Program-made: the position numbers and the translations under genes
The notes under the pieces: model-generated
What the model was told of the DNA's origin: nothing
What the model saw: the letters and a program-made list of their open reading frames with translations, nothing else
Database searches by the model: none
From: Pseudomonas alcaligenes
GTDB lineage: Bacteria; Pseudomonadota; Gammaproteobacteria; Pseudomonadales; Pseudomonadaceae
Assembly (NCBI RefSeq): GCF_014490745.1
Contig: NZ_LZEU01000001.1
Coordinates: forward strand, 2,135,501-2,199,500
Length of the DNA stretch: 64,000 nt
Direction: 5' to 3'
In this document: positions 19,269 through 30,461 of the stretch, one piece after another
Layout: each line of letters starts with the position of its first letter
Position numbering within the stretch: the first letter of the stretch is position 1

Positions 19269-20387
19269 ATGATGAAGGCTGCGGAGCGGGGCATGACGAT
19301 CTTGCTGGGGGCTGGCGCAGGCCTGTTCCTGCTGCTTGCCCAGGGCTGCTCGAAAGACCATGACGGTGCCGCCCTGCAGCCGCCGCCTGGCTACCTGCTG
19401 GCTGCGCCGGCGCCCAGCGGCAAGCCGCACAGCTGCCCGGCCGTGCCGGTGCCGTACACCGGCGAGTTGTATTTTCCGAGCAAGTACAGCGGCTCGGATG
19501 CCGCTCGCGACCAGATCAACCCCCAGGCGGCGGCGCGCTATGCGCAGCTGACCGCCGATGTGCGCAATCTGGAGAACGGCGTGAACAAGCTGGTGGCGCG
19601 CTACCTGCACGATGGCCAGCCGGCCTCGGTGGATTGCGCCCTGGCCTGGCTGTCGAGCTGGGCCGAGGCCGATGCGCTACTCAGCACGCACTACAACCAC
19701 ACCGGCAAGTCGGTGCGCAAATGGGCCCTGGGCAGCGTGGCTGGAGCCTACCTGCGCCTGAAGTTTTCGCGCTCGCAGCCCCTGGCCGGGCACGGCGCCG
19801 AGGCCAAACGCATCGAGGGCTGGATTGCCCGGCTGGCCGATCAGGTGGTGCGCGACTGGAATGCCCAGCCGCTGGAGCGGCGCAACAACCACCAGTACTG
19901 GGCGGCCTGGTCGGTGATGGCCAGCGCGGTGATTCTCGACCGCCGCGACCTGTTCGACTGGGCCGTGGCGCAGTACCGCCAGGGCATGAGCCAGGTCGAT
20001 GGTGAGGGTTATCTGCCACGCGAGCTGTCCCGTCAGACTCGGGCTCTGGCTTATCACAACTACAGCATGGGGCCGCTGCTGATGATCGCGGCCTTTGCCG
20101 AGGCCAATGGCCTCGACCTGCGCGAAGAAAACGCGGATGCCATGCAGCGCCTGGCGCAGCGCCTGGAGTCCGGTTTGCACGACCCGAAGATCTTCCAAGA
20201 AAAGACCGGTTACCCGCAGACCCTGGAGGATCTGCAGGACAGCAACCGGTTCGCCTGGTTGGAACCCTACTGCGCGCTGTACCCGTGTTCACAGAAGACG
20301 GAAGCGTGGCGGCGTTCCCTTGAGCCCCTGGATACCTACAGGTTGGGGGGCGATATGACCCAGTTGTTTTCCCGGCACCTGCCTTGA
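19269..20387 (+). CDS. algL: Mannuronate-specific alginate lyase AlgL (PL5), displaced, with lipobox-like N-terminus
   Basis: Periplasmic polysaccharide lyase family 5 enzyme that beta-eliminates polymannuronate and clears misdirected alginate from the periplasm. It has 372 residues. Conserved blocks include PPPGY, SCPAVPVPYTGELYF, NHTGKSVRKWALGS, NNHQYWAAWSVM with catalytic His208, LAYHNYSMGPLLMIAAFAEANG, WLEPYCALYPC and YRLGGD. The N-terminus ends LLLAQGC-SKD with Cys27 and so could be a lipoprotein signal; the P. aeruginosa enzyme has an ordinary signal peptide. The residue after catalytic NNH is Gln instead of Ser. It sits 6 nt after algF and 64 nt before algA. Confidence 0.94.
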   Translation: MMKAAERGMTILLGAGAGLFLLLAQGCSKDHDGAALQPPPGYLLAAPAPSGKPHSCPAVPVPYTGELYFPSKYSGSDAARDQINPQAAARYAQLTADVRNLENGVNKLVARYLHDGQPASVDCALAWLSSWAEADALLSTHYNHTGKSVRKWALGSVAGAYLRLKFSRSQPLAGHGAEAKRIEGWIARLADQVVRDWNAQPLERRNNHQYWAAWSVMASAVILDRRDLFDWAVAQYRQGMSQVDGEGYLPRELSRQTRALAYHNYSMGPLLMIAAFAEANGLDLREENADAMQRLAQRLESGLHDPKIFQEKTGYPQTLEDLQDSNRFAWLEPYCALYPCSQKTEAWRRSLEPLDTYRLGGDMTQLFSRHLP

Positions 20388-20451
20388 GGTTGTCCTGCCG
20401 CTGCATGCGTAGCCGGCAGTTTTAAATGGATATTGAATGGAGACTGACCCA

Positions 20452-21891
20452 ATGATTCCGGTAATTCTTTCTGGCGGTAGCGGTTCGCGGCTGTGGCCTT
20501 TGTCGCGCAAGCTGTATCCCAAGCAGTTCCTGCCCCTGACCGGCGAGAAATCGCTGTTCCAGGAAACCCTCACGCGCCTGGCCTTCGAAGGCATGCAGAA
20601 GCCCCTGGTGGTGTGCAACCTGGAGCACCGCTTCATCGTCAATGAGCAACTGGCGCAGATCGGTATCACTGCCCAGTCCATGCTGCTCGAGCCGTTCGGT
20701 CGCAATACCGCGCCGGCGGTGGCCATGGCCGCCCTGCAACTGCTGGGCGAGGGCCGTGACGAACTGATGCTGGTACTGCCGGCTGACCACGTGATCAGCG
20801 ATGAGCTGGCCCTGCGCAAGGCCCTGGAGCTGGCGCGCATCGCTGCCGAGGAAGGCGAGATGGTGCTGTTCGGCATCCCCGCGCAGAGCCCGGAAACCGG
20901 CTTCGGTTACATCAAGGCGGCGCGCAGCGACGATGGCGACTCGCTGATTCCCGGGGCCTACCGGGTCATGCAGTTCGTCGAGAAGCCCGATCACGCGCGG
21001 GCCAGCGAATTCGTGCGCAGCGGCGGCTACTACTGGAACAGCGGCATGTTCATGTTCCGCGCCAGCCGCTACCTGGATGAACTGCGCGCCCACGAACCGG
21101 ACATCTACGACACCTGCGTGCTGGCCCTGGAGCGCAGCAAGAATGTCGCCGACGTGGTGACCGTCGATGCCGGCACCTTCGAGTGCTGCCCGGACAACTC
21201 CATCGACTACGCGGTGATGGAGAAGACCGCGCGGGCCTGCGTGGTACCCCTGGCGGCAGGCTGGAACGACGTTGGTTCCTGGTCGTCGCTGTGGGAAGTG
21301 CAGGAGAAGAACAGCGACGGCAACGTGCTCAAGGGCGATGTGGTGACCCACAACAGCCACAACAGCTTCGTCCATGGCACCTCCAAGCTGGTCACTCTGA
21401 TCGGCATGGACGATGTGGTGGTGGTGGAAACCAAGGACGCGGTGATGGTCGCGCACAAGAGCGCGGTGCAGGACGTGAAGAAGATGGTTGGCGCTCTGGA
21501 CGCCCAGGGTCGTCAGGAAACCCAGAGCCACTGCGCGGTGTACCGCCCCTGGGGCAGCTACGATTCGGTGGATAATGGCGTGCGCCACCAGGTCAAGCAC
21601 ATCACCGTCAAACCGGGCGCGCAGCTCTCGCTGCAGATGCACCATCACCGTGCCGAGCACTGGATCGTGGTATCCGGCACGGCGCAGGTGACCTGCGACG
21701 ACAAGGTGTTCCTGCTCACCGAGAACCAGTCGACCTATATCCCCATCGCTTCGGTGCATCGCCTGGCCAACCCCGGCAAGATCCCCCTGGAGATCATCGA
21801 AGTGCAGTCCGGCAGCTACCTGGGCGAGGACGATATCGAGCGCCTGGAAGACGTCTATGGCCGCACGCCCAAGGCCGTGGTGCCGAGCTGA
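20452..21891 (+). CDS. algA: Bifunctional mannose-6-phosphate isomerase / GDP-mannose pyrophosphorylase AlgA
   Basis: Type II PMI-GMP: converts fructose-6-P to mannose-6-P and mannose-1-P plus GTP to GDP-mannose. It has 479 residues. The N-terminal nucleotidyltransferase begins MIPVILSGGSGSRLWPLSRK, with FVEKP near residue 176, and the C-terminal cupin isomerase has HHHRAEHWIVVSGTA and ENQSTYIP. ATG 20452 matches the family start, with GGAGAC before it. Last gene of the alginate operon; a hairpin repeat follows. Confidence 0.97.
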   Translation: MIPVILSGGSGSRLWPLSRKLYPKQFLPLTGEKSLFQETLTRLAFEGMQKPLVVCNLEHRFIVNEQLAQIGITAQSMLLEPFGRNTAPAVAMAALQLLGEGRDELMLVLPADHVISDELALRKALELARIAAEEGEMVLFGIPAQSPETGFGYIKAARSDDGDSLIPGAYRVMQFVEKPDHARASEFVRSGGYYWNSGMFMFRASRYLDELRAHEPDIYDTCVLALERSKNVADVVTVDAGTFECCPDNSIDYAVMEKTARACVVPLAAGWNDVGSWSSLWEVQEKNSDGNVLKGDVVTHNSHNSFVHGTSKLVTLIGMDDVVVVETKDAVMVAHKSAVQDVKKMVGALDAQGRQETQSHCAVYRPWGSYDSVDNGVRHQVKHITVKPGAQLSLQMHHHRAEHWIVVSGTAQVTCDDKVFLLTENQSTYIPIASVHRLANPGKIPLEIIEVQSGSYLGEDDIERLEDVYGRTPKAVVPS

Positions 21892-21905
21892 TCCGTCAGT
21901 CTGTT

Positions 21906-22084
21906 CACGATCTTCTGGATTAGAGCCAGACAAGGCACAACGACCATCGGGAGTAACAGCCGCAGGCTGGCCCGAAGGGTGAGCGCCAGCGAGTCAAACG
22001 GCCGAGGAAGCGCAGTTTACGAGCTGTAAATGAGCATTCCGAGGCTGTTTTTAACGCGGTATGGCCGACAGCCAGGAGATCGTG
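21906..22084. repeat. 179-bp interspersed hairpin-type repeat between algA and acnA
   Basis: The ends CACGATCTTCTGG (21906-21918) and CCAGGAGATCGTG (22072-22084) are inverted repeats matching at 12 of 13 bases, with weaker pairing continuing inwards (GCCAGAC against GTATGGC). The interior contains a second imperfect hairpin (GGAAGCGCAGTTTAC ... GTAAATGAGCATTCC, 22006-22040). No reading frame of note is present. Such structured intergenic repeats are common in Pseudomonas, and one may act as terminator between convergent algA and acnA. A second, internally deleted copy lies at 27296-27335. Confidence 0.8.
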
Positions 22085-22114
22085 GCCGGCGGCGGGCAAT
22101 CCGCCGCCAGCGCT

Positions 22115-24802
<2,688 letters not shown>

Positions 24803-24944
24803 GTTGTTCTCCTGGGCGCTCGGCGCTGCGGACTGAACTAATGAAACTAGACCGCCTGGTCAGCTCTTGCCAGTTCTCCGGGCCGAGCGGGCGCGCCTGC
24901 CAGCCCTGACTCGGCTATCATGCGCGGCCTGAGGAGAGCCCCCC

Positions 24945-25994
24945 ATGAATAGCGTTCTACTGCACTGTCGCCCCGGCTTCGAAGGCGAAGTCTGCGCCGA
25001 AATAGCCGACCAGGCGGCGCGCCTGGAAGTGCCCGGCTACGCCAAGAGCAAGCCCAACAGCGCCCATGCCGAATTCGTCTGCCACGATCCTGCTGGCGCT
25101 GCCCGCCTGATGCAGGGTCTGCGTTTCAGCCGGCTGATCTTTCCCCGCCAGTGGGCCCGTGGCAGCTACCTGCAGTTGCCGGAGAACGATCGCATCAGCG
25201 TGCTGCTGCAGGCGCTGGCCGACTACCCGGTGTGCGGCAGCCTGTGGCTGGAAGTGTTCGACAGCAACGAGGGCAAGGAACTGTCGAATTTCTGCAAGAA
25301 GTTCGAGGCGCCGCTGCGCAAGGCCCTGACTGGTGCCGGCCGGCTGGTGGAGGACGCCAGCAAGCCGCGTCTGCTGCTGACCTTCAAGAGCGGGCGCGAA
25401 GTGTTTCTCGGCCTCGCCGAGGCCAACAACTCGGCGCTCTGGCCCATGGGCATCCCGCGCCTGAAGTTCCCCCGCGAGGCGCCCAGCCGCTCGACCCTCA
25501 AGCTGGAAGAGGCCTGGCACACCTTTATCCCGCGCGAGCAGTGGGAAACCCGTCTGTCGGATGAGATGACCGGGGTCGACCTCGGCGCCTCGCCCGGCGG
25601 CTGGACCTACCAGCTGGTTCGGCGCGGTATGCTGGTGACCGCCATCGACAACGGACCGATGGCCGAAAGCCTGATGGACACTGGACTGGTGACCCACCTG
25701 ATGGTCGACGGGTTCACCTGGAAGCCCAAGCAGCCGGTGGACTGGATGGTCTGCGATATCGTCGAGAAGCCGGCGCGCACCGCATCCATGGTCGAGGAGT
25801 GGATCGGCGGAGGGCATTGCCGCGAAGCGGTGGTCAACCTCAAGCTGCCGATGAAGCAGCGCTATGCCGAGGTGTGCAAGCTGCTGCTGCGTCTGGAAGA
25901 GGCCTTTGCGGCTCGGCGGATCAGGGTGTCGATTGCCTGCAAGCAGCTCTATCACGATCGTGAGGAGGTGACCTGTCATCTGCGCCGGCTATAA
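24945..25994 (+). CDS. rlmM: 23S rRNA 2'-O-ribose methyltransferase RlmM
   Basis: SAM-dependent methyltransferase for C2498 of 23S rRNA (E. coli numbering), 349 residues. The N-terminal THUMP-like region begins MNSVLLHCRPGFEGEVCAEI. The Rossmann SAM site is VDLGASPGGWTYQLVRRG, followed by the acidic motif WMVCDIVEKPAR and KLPMKQRY with the conserved Lys. It is divergent from acnA, with a 142-bp gap. Confidence 0.95.
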   Translation: MNSVLLHCRPGFEGEVCAEIADQAARLEVPGYAKSKPNSAHAEFVCHDPAGAARLMQGLRFSRLIFPRQWARGSYLQLPENDRISVLLQALADYPVCGSLWLEVFDSNEGKELSNFCKKFEAPLRKALTGAGRLVEDASKPRLLLTFKSGREVFLGLAEANNSALWPMGIPRLKFPREAPSRSTLKLEEAWHTFIPREQWETRLSDEMTGVDLGASPGGWTYQLVRRGMLVTAIDNGPMAESLMDTGLVTHLMVDGFTWKPKQPVDWMVCDIVEKPARTASMVEEWIGGGHCREAVVNLKLPMKQRYAEVCKLLLRLEEAFAARRIRVSIACKQLYHDREEVTCHLRRL

Positions 25995-26078
25995 GGTCGG
26001 TCAGACTTTGAGAAGCGCCAGCTTGACGCTATAGTCGGGCGTTTTTCGCTTGTTCAGCCTTTATCGAGGACGTTTGCT

Positions 26079-26978
26079 TTGAAAGTCACCTTGTTGCTGT
26101 TGTTCTTTGCCAGTGTCCTGCATATCCACTTCCGTGGGCGGGTGCGGCACAAGTTCACCCGGCAGCTCAAGGAACACTCGACTTTCCTGGCCCCGATCAA
26201 CTCGATCCTCTACCTGACGTCCAAGCTGCCGGGCACGCCCTTCCACAAGCCTGCGGTGTTTCCCGAGCTGAAGGTGATCGAGGACAACTGGCAGGTGATT
26301 CGCTCCGAAGGCCTGCACCTGATGGACATGGGCCGGATCAAGAAGGCCGACGGGCACAACGACGCCGGCTTCAACTCGTTCTTCAAGACTGGTTGGAAGC
26401 GCTTCTACCTGAAGTGGTACGGCGACAGCCATCCTTCGGCCGAAACCCTGTGCCCGCGCACCACCGAGCTGGTACGCAGCATTCCGCAGATCAAGGCGGC
26501 GATGTTCGCCGAGCTGCCGCCCGGCGCGCGCCTGGTGCGCCACCGCGACCCCTATGCCGGCTCGATGCGCTACCACCTGGGCCTGGTCACGCCGAACTCG
26601 CCGGAGTGCTTCATCGAAGTGGATGGCGAGCGTTATTCCTGGCGCGATGGCGAAGGGGTGATCTTCGACGAGACCTTCATCCACTACGCTGAGAACAAGA
26701 CCGACAGGGATCGCCTGATCCTCTTCTGCGACATCGAGCGGCCGCTCAAGTACCGCTGGGCCGAGGCGCTCAACCGCTGGTTCAGCCGCAAGGTGATGGC
26801 TGCCGCCAGTTCGCCGAACGACGAGCAGGATGCCACCGGCGGGATCAACCGTGCCTTCCACTACCTGTACCAGTTCCGCCTGCGCGCCAAGGCACTGAAG
26901 AAGCGCAACCGTACGGCCTACTATGGCCTGCAGTGGCTGCTGCTGGCTGCCATCGTGGCGTTGCTCATCTGGATCTGA
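26079..26978 (+). CDS. lpxO: LpxO-family lipid A hydroxylase (aspartyl/asparaginyl beta-hydroxylase fold)
   Basis: Fe(II)/2-oxoglutarate-dependent membrane enzyme that 2-hydroxylates a secondary acyl chain of lipid A. It has 299 residues. The N-terminal membrane segment is [14 protein letters not shown]. The catalytic domain has the metal site [18 protein letters not shown] and a distal His in [26 protein letters not shown]-terminal helix ([16 protein letters not shown]) is typical of LpxO. It starts at TTG 26079, 8 nt after GAGGA, with no ATG near that would keep the first helix. Other hydroxylases of this fold cannot be fully excluded. Confidence 0.85.
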   Translation: MKVTLLLLFFASVLHIHFRGRVRHKFTRQLKEHSTFLAPINSILYLTSKLPGTPFHKPAVFPELKVIEDNWQVIRSEGLHLMDMGRIKKADGHNDAGFNSFFKTGWKRFYLKWYGDSHPSAETLCPRTTELVRSIPQIKAAMFAELPPGARLVRHRDPYAGSMRYHLGLVTPNSPECFIEVDGERYSWRDGEGVIFDETFIHYAENKTDRDRLILFCDIERPLKYRWAEALNRWFSRKVMAAASSPNDEQDATGGINRAFHYLYQFRLRAKALKKRNRTAYYGLQWLLLAAIVALLIWI

Positions 26979-26996
26979 CGCCCTCCGGTGGCCGCG

Positions 26997-27031
26997 GGCC
27001 GGGCTTTGCGCGACAATGCCGGCCTGTTTTT
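26997..27031 (+). terminator. Probable terminator after lpxO
   Basis: GGCCGG (26997-27002) pairs with CCGGCC (27019-27024) across a 16-base loop and is followed by TGTTTTT. It also overlaps the ribosome-site region of tusA. Confidence 0.4.
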
Positions 27032-27042
27032 GGAGGCTGACC

Positions 27043-27282
27043 ATGTCCCTGCAACCCGACGCCATTCTCGACGCCAGCGGGCTGAATTGCCCCGAGCCGG
27101 TGATGATGCTGCACAACAAAGTGCGCGATCTGCCGGCTGGCGGCCTGCTCAAGGTGATCGCCACCGACCCCTCGACCCGTCGCGATATCCCCAAGTTCTG
27201 CATGTTCCTCGACCATCAACTGGTGGAGCAGAGCGAAGAGGGCGGCACCTACCTGTACTGGATCCGCAAGAAACTGGGCTGA
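27043..27282 (+). CDS. tusA: Sulfur carrier protein TusA
   Basis: Small cytoplasmic persulfide carrier in the sulfur relay for tRNA 2-thiouridine and related thiolations, 79 residues. The family signature [10 protein letters not shown] contains the sulfur-carrying Cys16, followed by the [13 protein letters not shown] segment. ATG 27043 follows GGAGG (27032-27036). Confidence 0.95.
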   Translation: MSLQPDAILDASGLNCPEPVMMLHNKVRDLPAGGLLKVIATDPSTRRDIPKFCMFLDHQLVEQSEEGGTYLYWIRKKLG

Positions 27283-27295
27283 GGAGCTGCTGCGC

Positions 27296-27335
27296 GTCGG
27301 CCATACTGCGTTAAAAGTGGCCTCGTCTGGCTCTA
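27296..27335. repeat. Second, internally deleted copy of the hairpin repeat
   Basis: Bases 27296-27316 match the reverse complement of 22049-22069 at 20 of 21 positions. After GTG, bases 27320-27335 match the reverse complement of 21921-21936 at 15 of 16. In the longer copy these blocks are 112 bp apart, so this copy looks like a deletion derivative in the opposite orientation. The arms still pair (GCCATAC with GTCTGGC, one mismatch). Confidence 0.7.
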
Positions 27336-27361
27336 GCTCGCGAGCCCCTATATAGGTGTCT

Positions 27362-27814
27362 ATGCCTTACTACTTCGCCTACGGCTCCAACATGAATCCG
27401 GCGCGCATGCAGGCCCGTGGTCTGCGGGTCGAGGAGGCCCTGGCCGGCTGGCTGCCGGGCTTTGCCCTGTGCTTCAACAAGCGCGCCCACGACCATCCCG
27501 GTCGCGCCTACGCCAATATCCGCCACCAGGCGGGCGGCGTGTTGGAAGGCGTGCTCTATCGCTTGGCCGCGGAAAGCGAAATTCTCAAGATGGATCCCTT
27601 CGAGGGCACGCCGGTCTACTACAGCCGCGAGCGCATGCCGATCCACACGGCCCAGGGGCCGATCGCGGCCTGGATCTACGTGGCCAATCCGGCCTGGCGC
27701 GAGGAGGGGCTGGCGCCCAGCCGCAGCTACCTCGAACACCTGCTGGCCGGCCGCGCGCTGCTCTCGGCCGATTACTGGGCGGCGCTGGCCGCCACCACCG
27801 CGCTGGACGACTGA
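27362..27814 (+). CDS. Gamma-glutamylcyclotransferase-like (AIG2/BtrG fold) protein
   Basis: 150 residues. The hallmark YFAYGSNMNPARM at the N-terminus forms the glycine-rich substrate loop of the GGCT fold. A central LEGVLYRLAAESEILKMDPFEG contains an acidic catalytic-type residue. Known members release 5-oxoproline from gamma-glutamyl compounds; the substrate here is unknown. ATG 27362 was chosen; a GTG at 27356 is in frame. The 3' end overlaps the convergent MATE gene by 43 bp. Confidence 0.82.
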   Translation: MPYYFAYGSNMNPARMQARGLRVEEALAGWLPGFALCFNKRAHDHPGRAYANIRHQAGGVLEGVLYRLAAESEILKMDPFEGTPVYYSRERMPIHTAQGPIAAWIYVANPAWREEGLAPSRSYLEHLLAGRALLSADYWAALAATTALDD

Positions 27815-29178
27815 AGGCGGATACGCCGGCGCGCGCTGCGCGCCAGGCGCACGCCAAGCAGCACGGCGGCGCAGGTCAGGCCGACCACCAGGCCCTGCCA
27901 CAGCCCGCGCGGCCCGCTGGGTTCGCCGAACCAGTCGGCCAGACCGAGGCTGTAACCCACCGGCAGACCGATACCCCAGTAAGCGAACAGGGTGATCAGC
28001 ATGGTCACGCGGGTGTCCTGGTAACCGCGCAGGGCACCGGCGGCGGTGACCTGCACGGCGTCGGAGAACTGGAACAGCGCCGAGTACACCAGCAGGGTGG
28101 CGGCTACCGCGATCACCTGCGGATCGGGGCTGTAGATCTGCGCGATGGGCTCGCGCAGCAGCAGTACCAGGCTGGCCGACAGGCAGGCGTAGGCCAGTGC
28201 GCTGCCCATGCCGATGCCAGCGGCGAAACGCGCCTCGCGCGGCTCGCCGCGGCCGAGGGCCTGGCCGACCCGCACGGTCACGGCCATCGCCAGCGAATAG
28301 GGAATCATGAAGATCATCGAGCTGAAGTTGAGGGCGATCTGGTGCCCGGCCACCACGGTGGCGCCCAGGCCGCCGATCAGCAGGGCGATCACCGAGAAGA
28401 TGCTGGATTCGGCGAACACCGCCACGCCGATCGGCACGCCGACCGCGAGCAGGCGGCGGATCACTGCCCACTGTGGCCACTCGAAGTGACTGAACAGGCG
28501 ACTGGGCTTGTAGTGCGGCGCCCAGTTCACCCACCACAGCATGCCCAGCATCATGCACCACATCACGCTGCCCGAGGCCCAGCCGCAGCCGGCGCCGCCC
28601 ATGGCGGGGAAGCCCAGGTGACCGTAGATCAGCACATAGTTGAGGGGAATGTTCAGCAGCAGGCCGCCGATACCCAGCACCATGCTCGGCCGGGTGCGCC
28701 CCAGGCCGTCGCTGCAGCAGCGCAGCACGTGGTACAGCGCCACCGCCGGAAAACCGCAGGCGATGCCGCGCAGGTAACCCATGGCCAGTTCGCTCAGCGC
28801 CGGCTCGACCTGCATCAGGCGCAGCACCGGCTCGGCGTTCCACAGCAGGGTGGCGCAGCCCAGGCCGATGGCCAGGGCCAACCACAGGGCCTGGCGCACG
28901 ATTACGCCGATCTCTTCCTGTTTGCCGGCGCCGAAGCGCTGCGCCACCTTGGCCGTGGTGGCCAGCAGGGTGCCGTTCATCAGCAGGAACACCGGCACCC
29001 ACAGCGAGTTGCCCAGTGCCACGGCCGCCAGGTCGCGCGGGCTGACGCGACCGGCCATGACCGCATCGACGAAGCCCATCGAGGTGTAGGCCAACTGGGC
29101 GATGATGATGGGCGTGGCCAGGGCCAGCAGGGCCCGCAGTTCGGAGCGGGCGCGGGCGAGGCGGGAGAGGGCAGACAT
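27772..29178 (-). CDS. MATE-family multidrug/cation antiporter (NorM/PmpM-like)
   Basis: Inner-membrane efflux transporter driven by H+ or Na+, 468 residues with about twelve helices in two MatE repeats. Family features include the LALATPIIIAQLAYTSMGFVDAVMAG start and GVPIGVAVFAESSIFSVIALLIGGLG for the second half. It is monocistronic, convergent with the preceding gene and divergent from pdxB. Substrates cannot be deduced. Confidence 0.9.
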   Translation of the reverse strand: MSALSRLARARSELRALLALATPIIIAQLAYTSMGFVDAVMAGRVSPRDLAAVALGNSLWVPVFLLMNGTLLATTAKVAQRFGAGKQEEIGVIVRQALWLALAIGLGCATLLWNAEPVLRLMQVEPALSELAMGYLRGIACGFPAVALYHVLRCCSDGLGRTRPSMVLGIGGLLLNIPLNYVLIYGHLGFPAMGGAGCGWASGSVMWCMMLGMLWWVNWAPHYKPSRLFSHFEWPQWAVIRRLLAVGVPIGVAVFAESSIFSVIALLIGGLGATVVAGHQIALNFSSMIFMIPYSLAMAVTVRVGQALGRGEPREARFAAGIGMGSALAYACLSASLVLLLREPIAQIYSPDPQVIAVAATLLVYSALFQFSDAVQVTAAGALRGYQDTRVTMLITLFAYWGIGLPVGYSLGLADWFGEPSGPRGLWQGLVVGLTCAAVLLGVRLARSARRRIRLQSSSAVVAASAAQ

Positions 29179-29315
29179 GGTTGATCCGGCAGTGCAGCGA
29201 AGGGCGGCACAGTCTATCCCTGTCCTGGTGGTCAGGAAAGCCGGCAGGGCATGAGTGGTGGCGGGTTTTCCCCGTTCAGCTTGGTTAGAATGGCGACCTT
29301 GCCCAGGAGCCCAGC

Positions 29316-30446
29316 ATGCGTATCGTTGCCGACGAAAACATTCCCCTGCTCGACGAGTTCTTCGCCACCTTCGGCCCGATCAGCCGTCACCCCGGGCGCA
29401 GCATCGACCGTGCTGCCCTGGGCGACGCCGAGGTGCTGTTGGTGCGCTCGGTGACCCAGGTCGACCGGGCTCTGCTGGAAGGCAGCCGGGTGCGTTTCGT
29501 CGGCACCTGCACCATCGGCACCGATCACCTCGATCTCGACTACTTCAGTGAGGCCGGCATCGCCTGGTCCAGCGCCCCCGGCTGCAACGCTCGCGGCGTG
29601 GTCGACTATGTACTGGGCAGCCTGCTGGCGCTGAGCGAGCAAACCGGCCAGCCCCTGGCTACCCGGCGCTATGGCGTGGTCGGCGCCGGCCAGGTCGGCG
29701 GTCGCCTGGTCAAGCTGCTGCGCGGCCTGGGCTGGGACGTGCTGGTCTGCGATCCACCGCGGCAGGCGGCCGAGGACGGTGCTTTCGTCGACCTGGCGAC
29801 CATCCTGCGCGAGTGCGACGTGATCAGCCTGCACACCCCGCTGAATGCCGGCACCCGCCACCTGCTGGGGGGCGACGAGCTGCAGCAGCTGCGCCCCGGC
29901 GCCTGGCTGATCAACGCCAGCCGCGGCGCGGTGCTCGACAATGCGGCGCTCAAGGCGCATCTGCGCAGCGGCGCCGCCTTGCAGGCGGTGCTGGATGTAT
30001 GGGAAGGCGAGCCACTGGCCGATCCCGAGCTGGCGGCGCTGTGCCGGATCGCCACCCCGCATATCGCCGGCTACAGCCTGGATGGCAAGCTGCGCGGCAC
30101 CGCGCAGATCTATCAGGCGTTCTGCGCCAGCCAGGGCCTGGCCGAGCAGGTGCAGCTGGCCGACCTGTTGCCGCAGCCCTGGCTGCCGACCCTGCAGCTG
30201 AGCGCCGCTGCCTCGCCGGAGTGGGCGCTGGCCACTCTGTGCCGCGCGGTGTACGACCCGCGCCGCGATGACGCCGACTTCCGCCGCTCGCTGCAGGGTG
30301 ACGCAGTGCAGCGCAAGGCTGCCTTCGATGCCCTGCGCAAGCATTACCCCTACCGTCGTGAGATCGATGGCCTGCGGGTGCAGCTGGATGGCGAAGCGCC
30401 GGCCCTGGCGCAGCTGCTCTCCGGCCTCGGCTGCCAGCCCGGCTGA
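29316..30446 (+). CDS. pdxB: Erythronate-4-phosphate dehydrogenase PdxB
   Basis: NAD-dependent oxidation of 4-phosphoerythronate in the DXP-dependent pyridoxal phosphate pathway, cytoplasmic, 376 residues. The N-terminus is [16 protein letters not shown]. The Rossmann loop is [13 protein letters not shown]; catalytic blocks are [14 protein letters not shown] (Arg), LDVWEGEP (Glu) and [17 protein letters not shown] (His). The C-terminal PdxB dimerisation region is present. Confidence 0.96.
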   Translation: MRIVADENIPLLDEFFATFGPISRHPGRSIDRAALGDAEVLLVRSVTQVDRALLEGSRVRFVGTCTIGTDHLDLDYFSEAGIAWSSAPGCNARGVVDYVLGSLLALSEQTGQPLATRRYGVVGAGQVGGRLVKLLRGLGWDVLVCDPPRQAAEDGAFVDLATILRECDVISLHTPLNAGTRHLLGGDELQQLRPGAWLINASRGAVLDNAALKAHLRSGAALQAVLDVWEGEPLADPELAALCRIATPHIAGYSLDGKLRGTAQIYQAFCASQGLAEQVQLADLLPQPWLPTLQLSAAASPEWALATLCRAVYDPRRDDADFRRSLQGDAVQRKAAFDALRKHYPYRREIDGLRVQLDGEAPALAQLLSGLGCQPG

Positions 30447-30461
30447 GGCAATAAGCGCGCT

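Noticed and set aside
27469..29184. 571-codon plus-strand frame under the MATE gene
   Set aside because: Antisense to a well-supported 12-helix transporter; composition (His/Gln/Ala) is typical of shadow frames.
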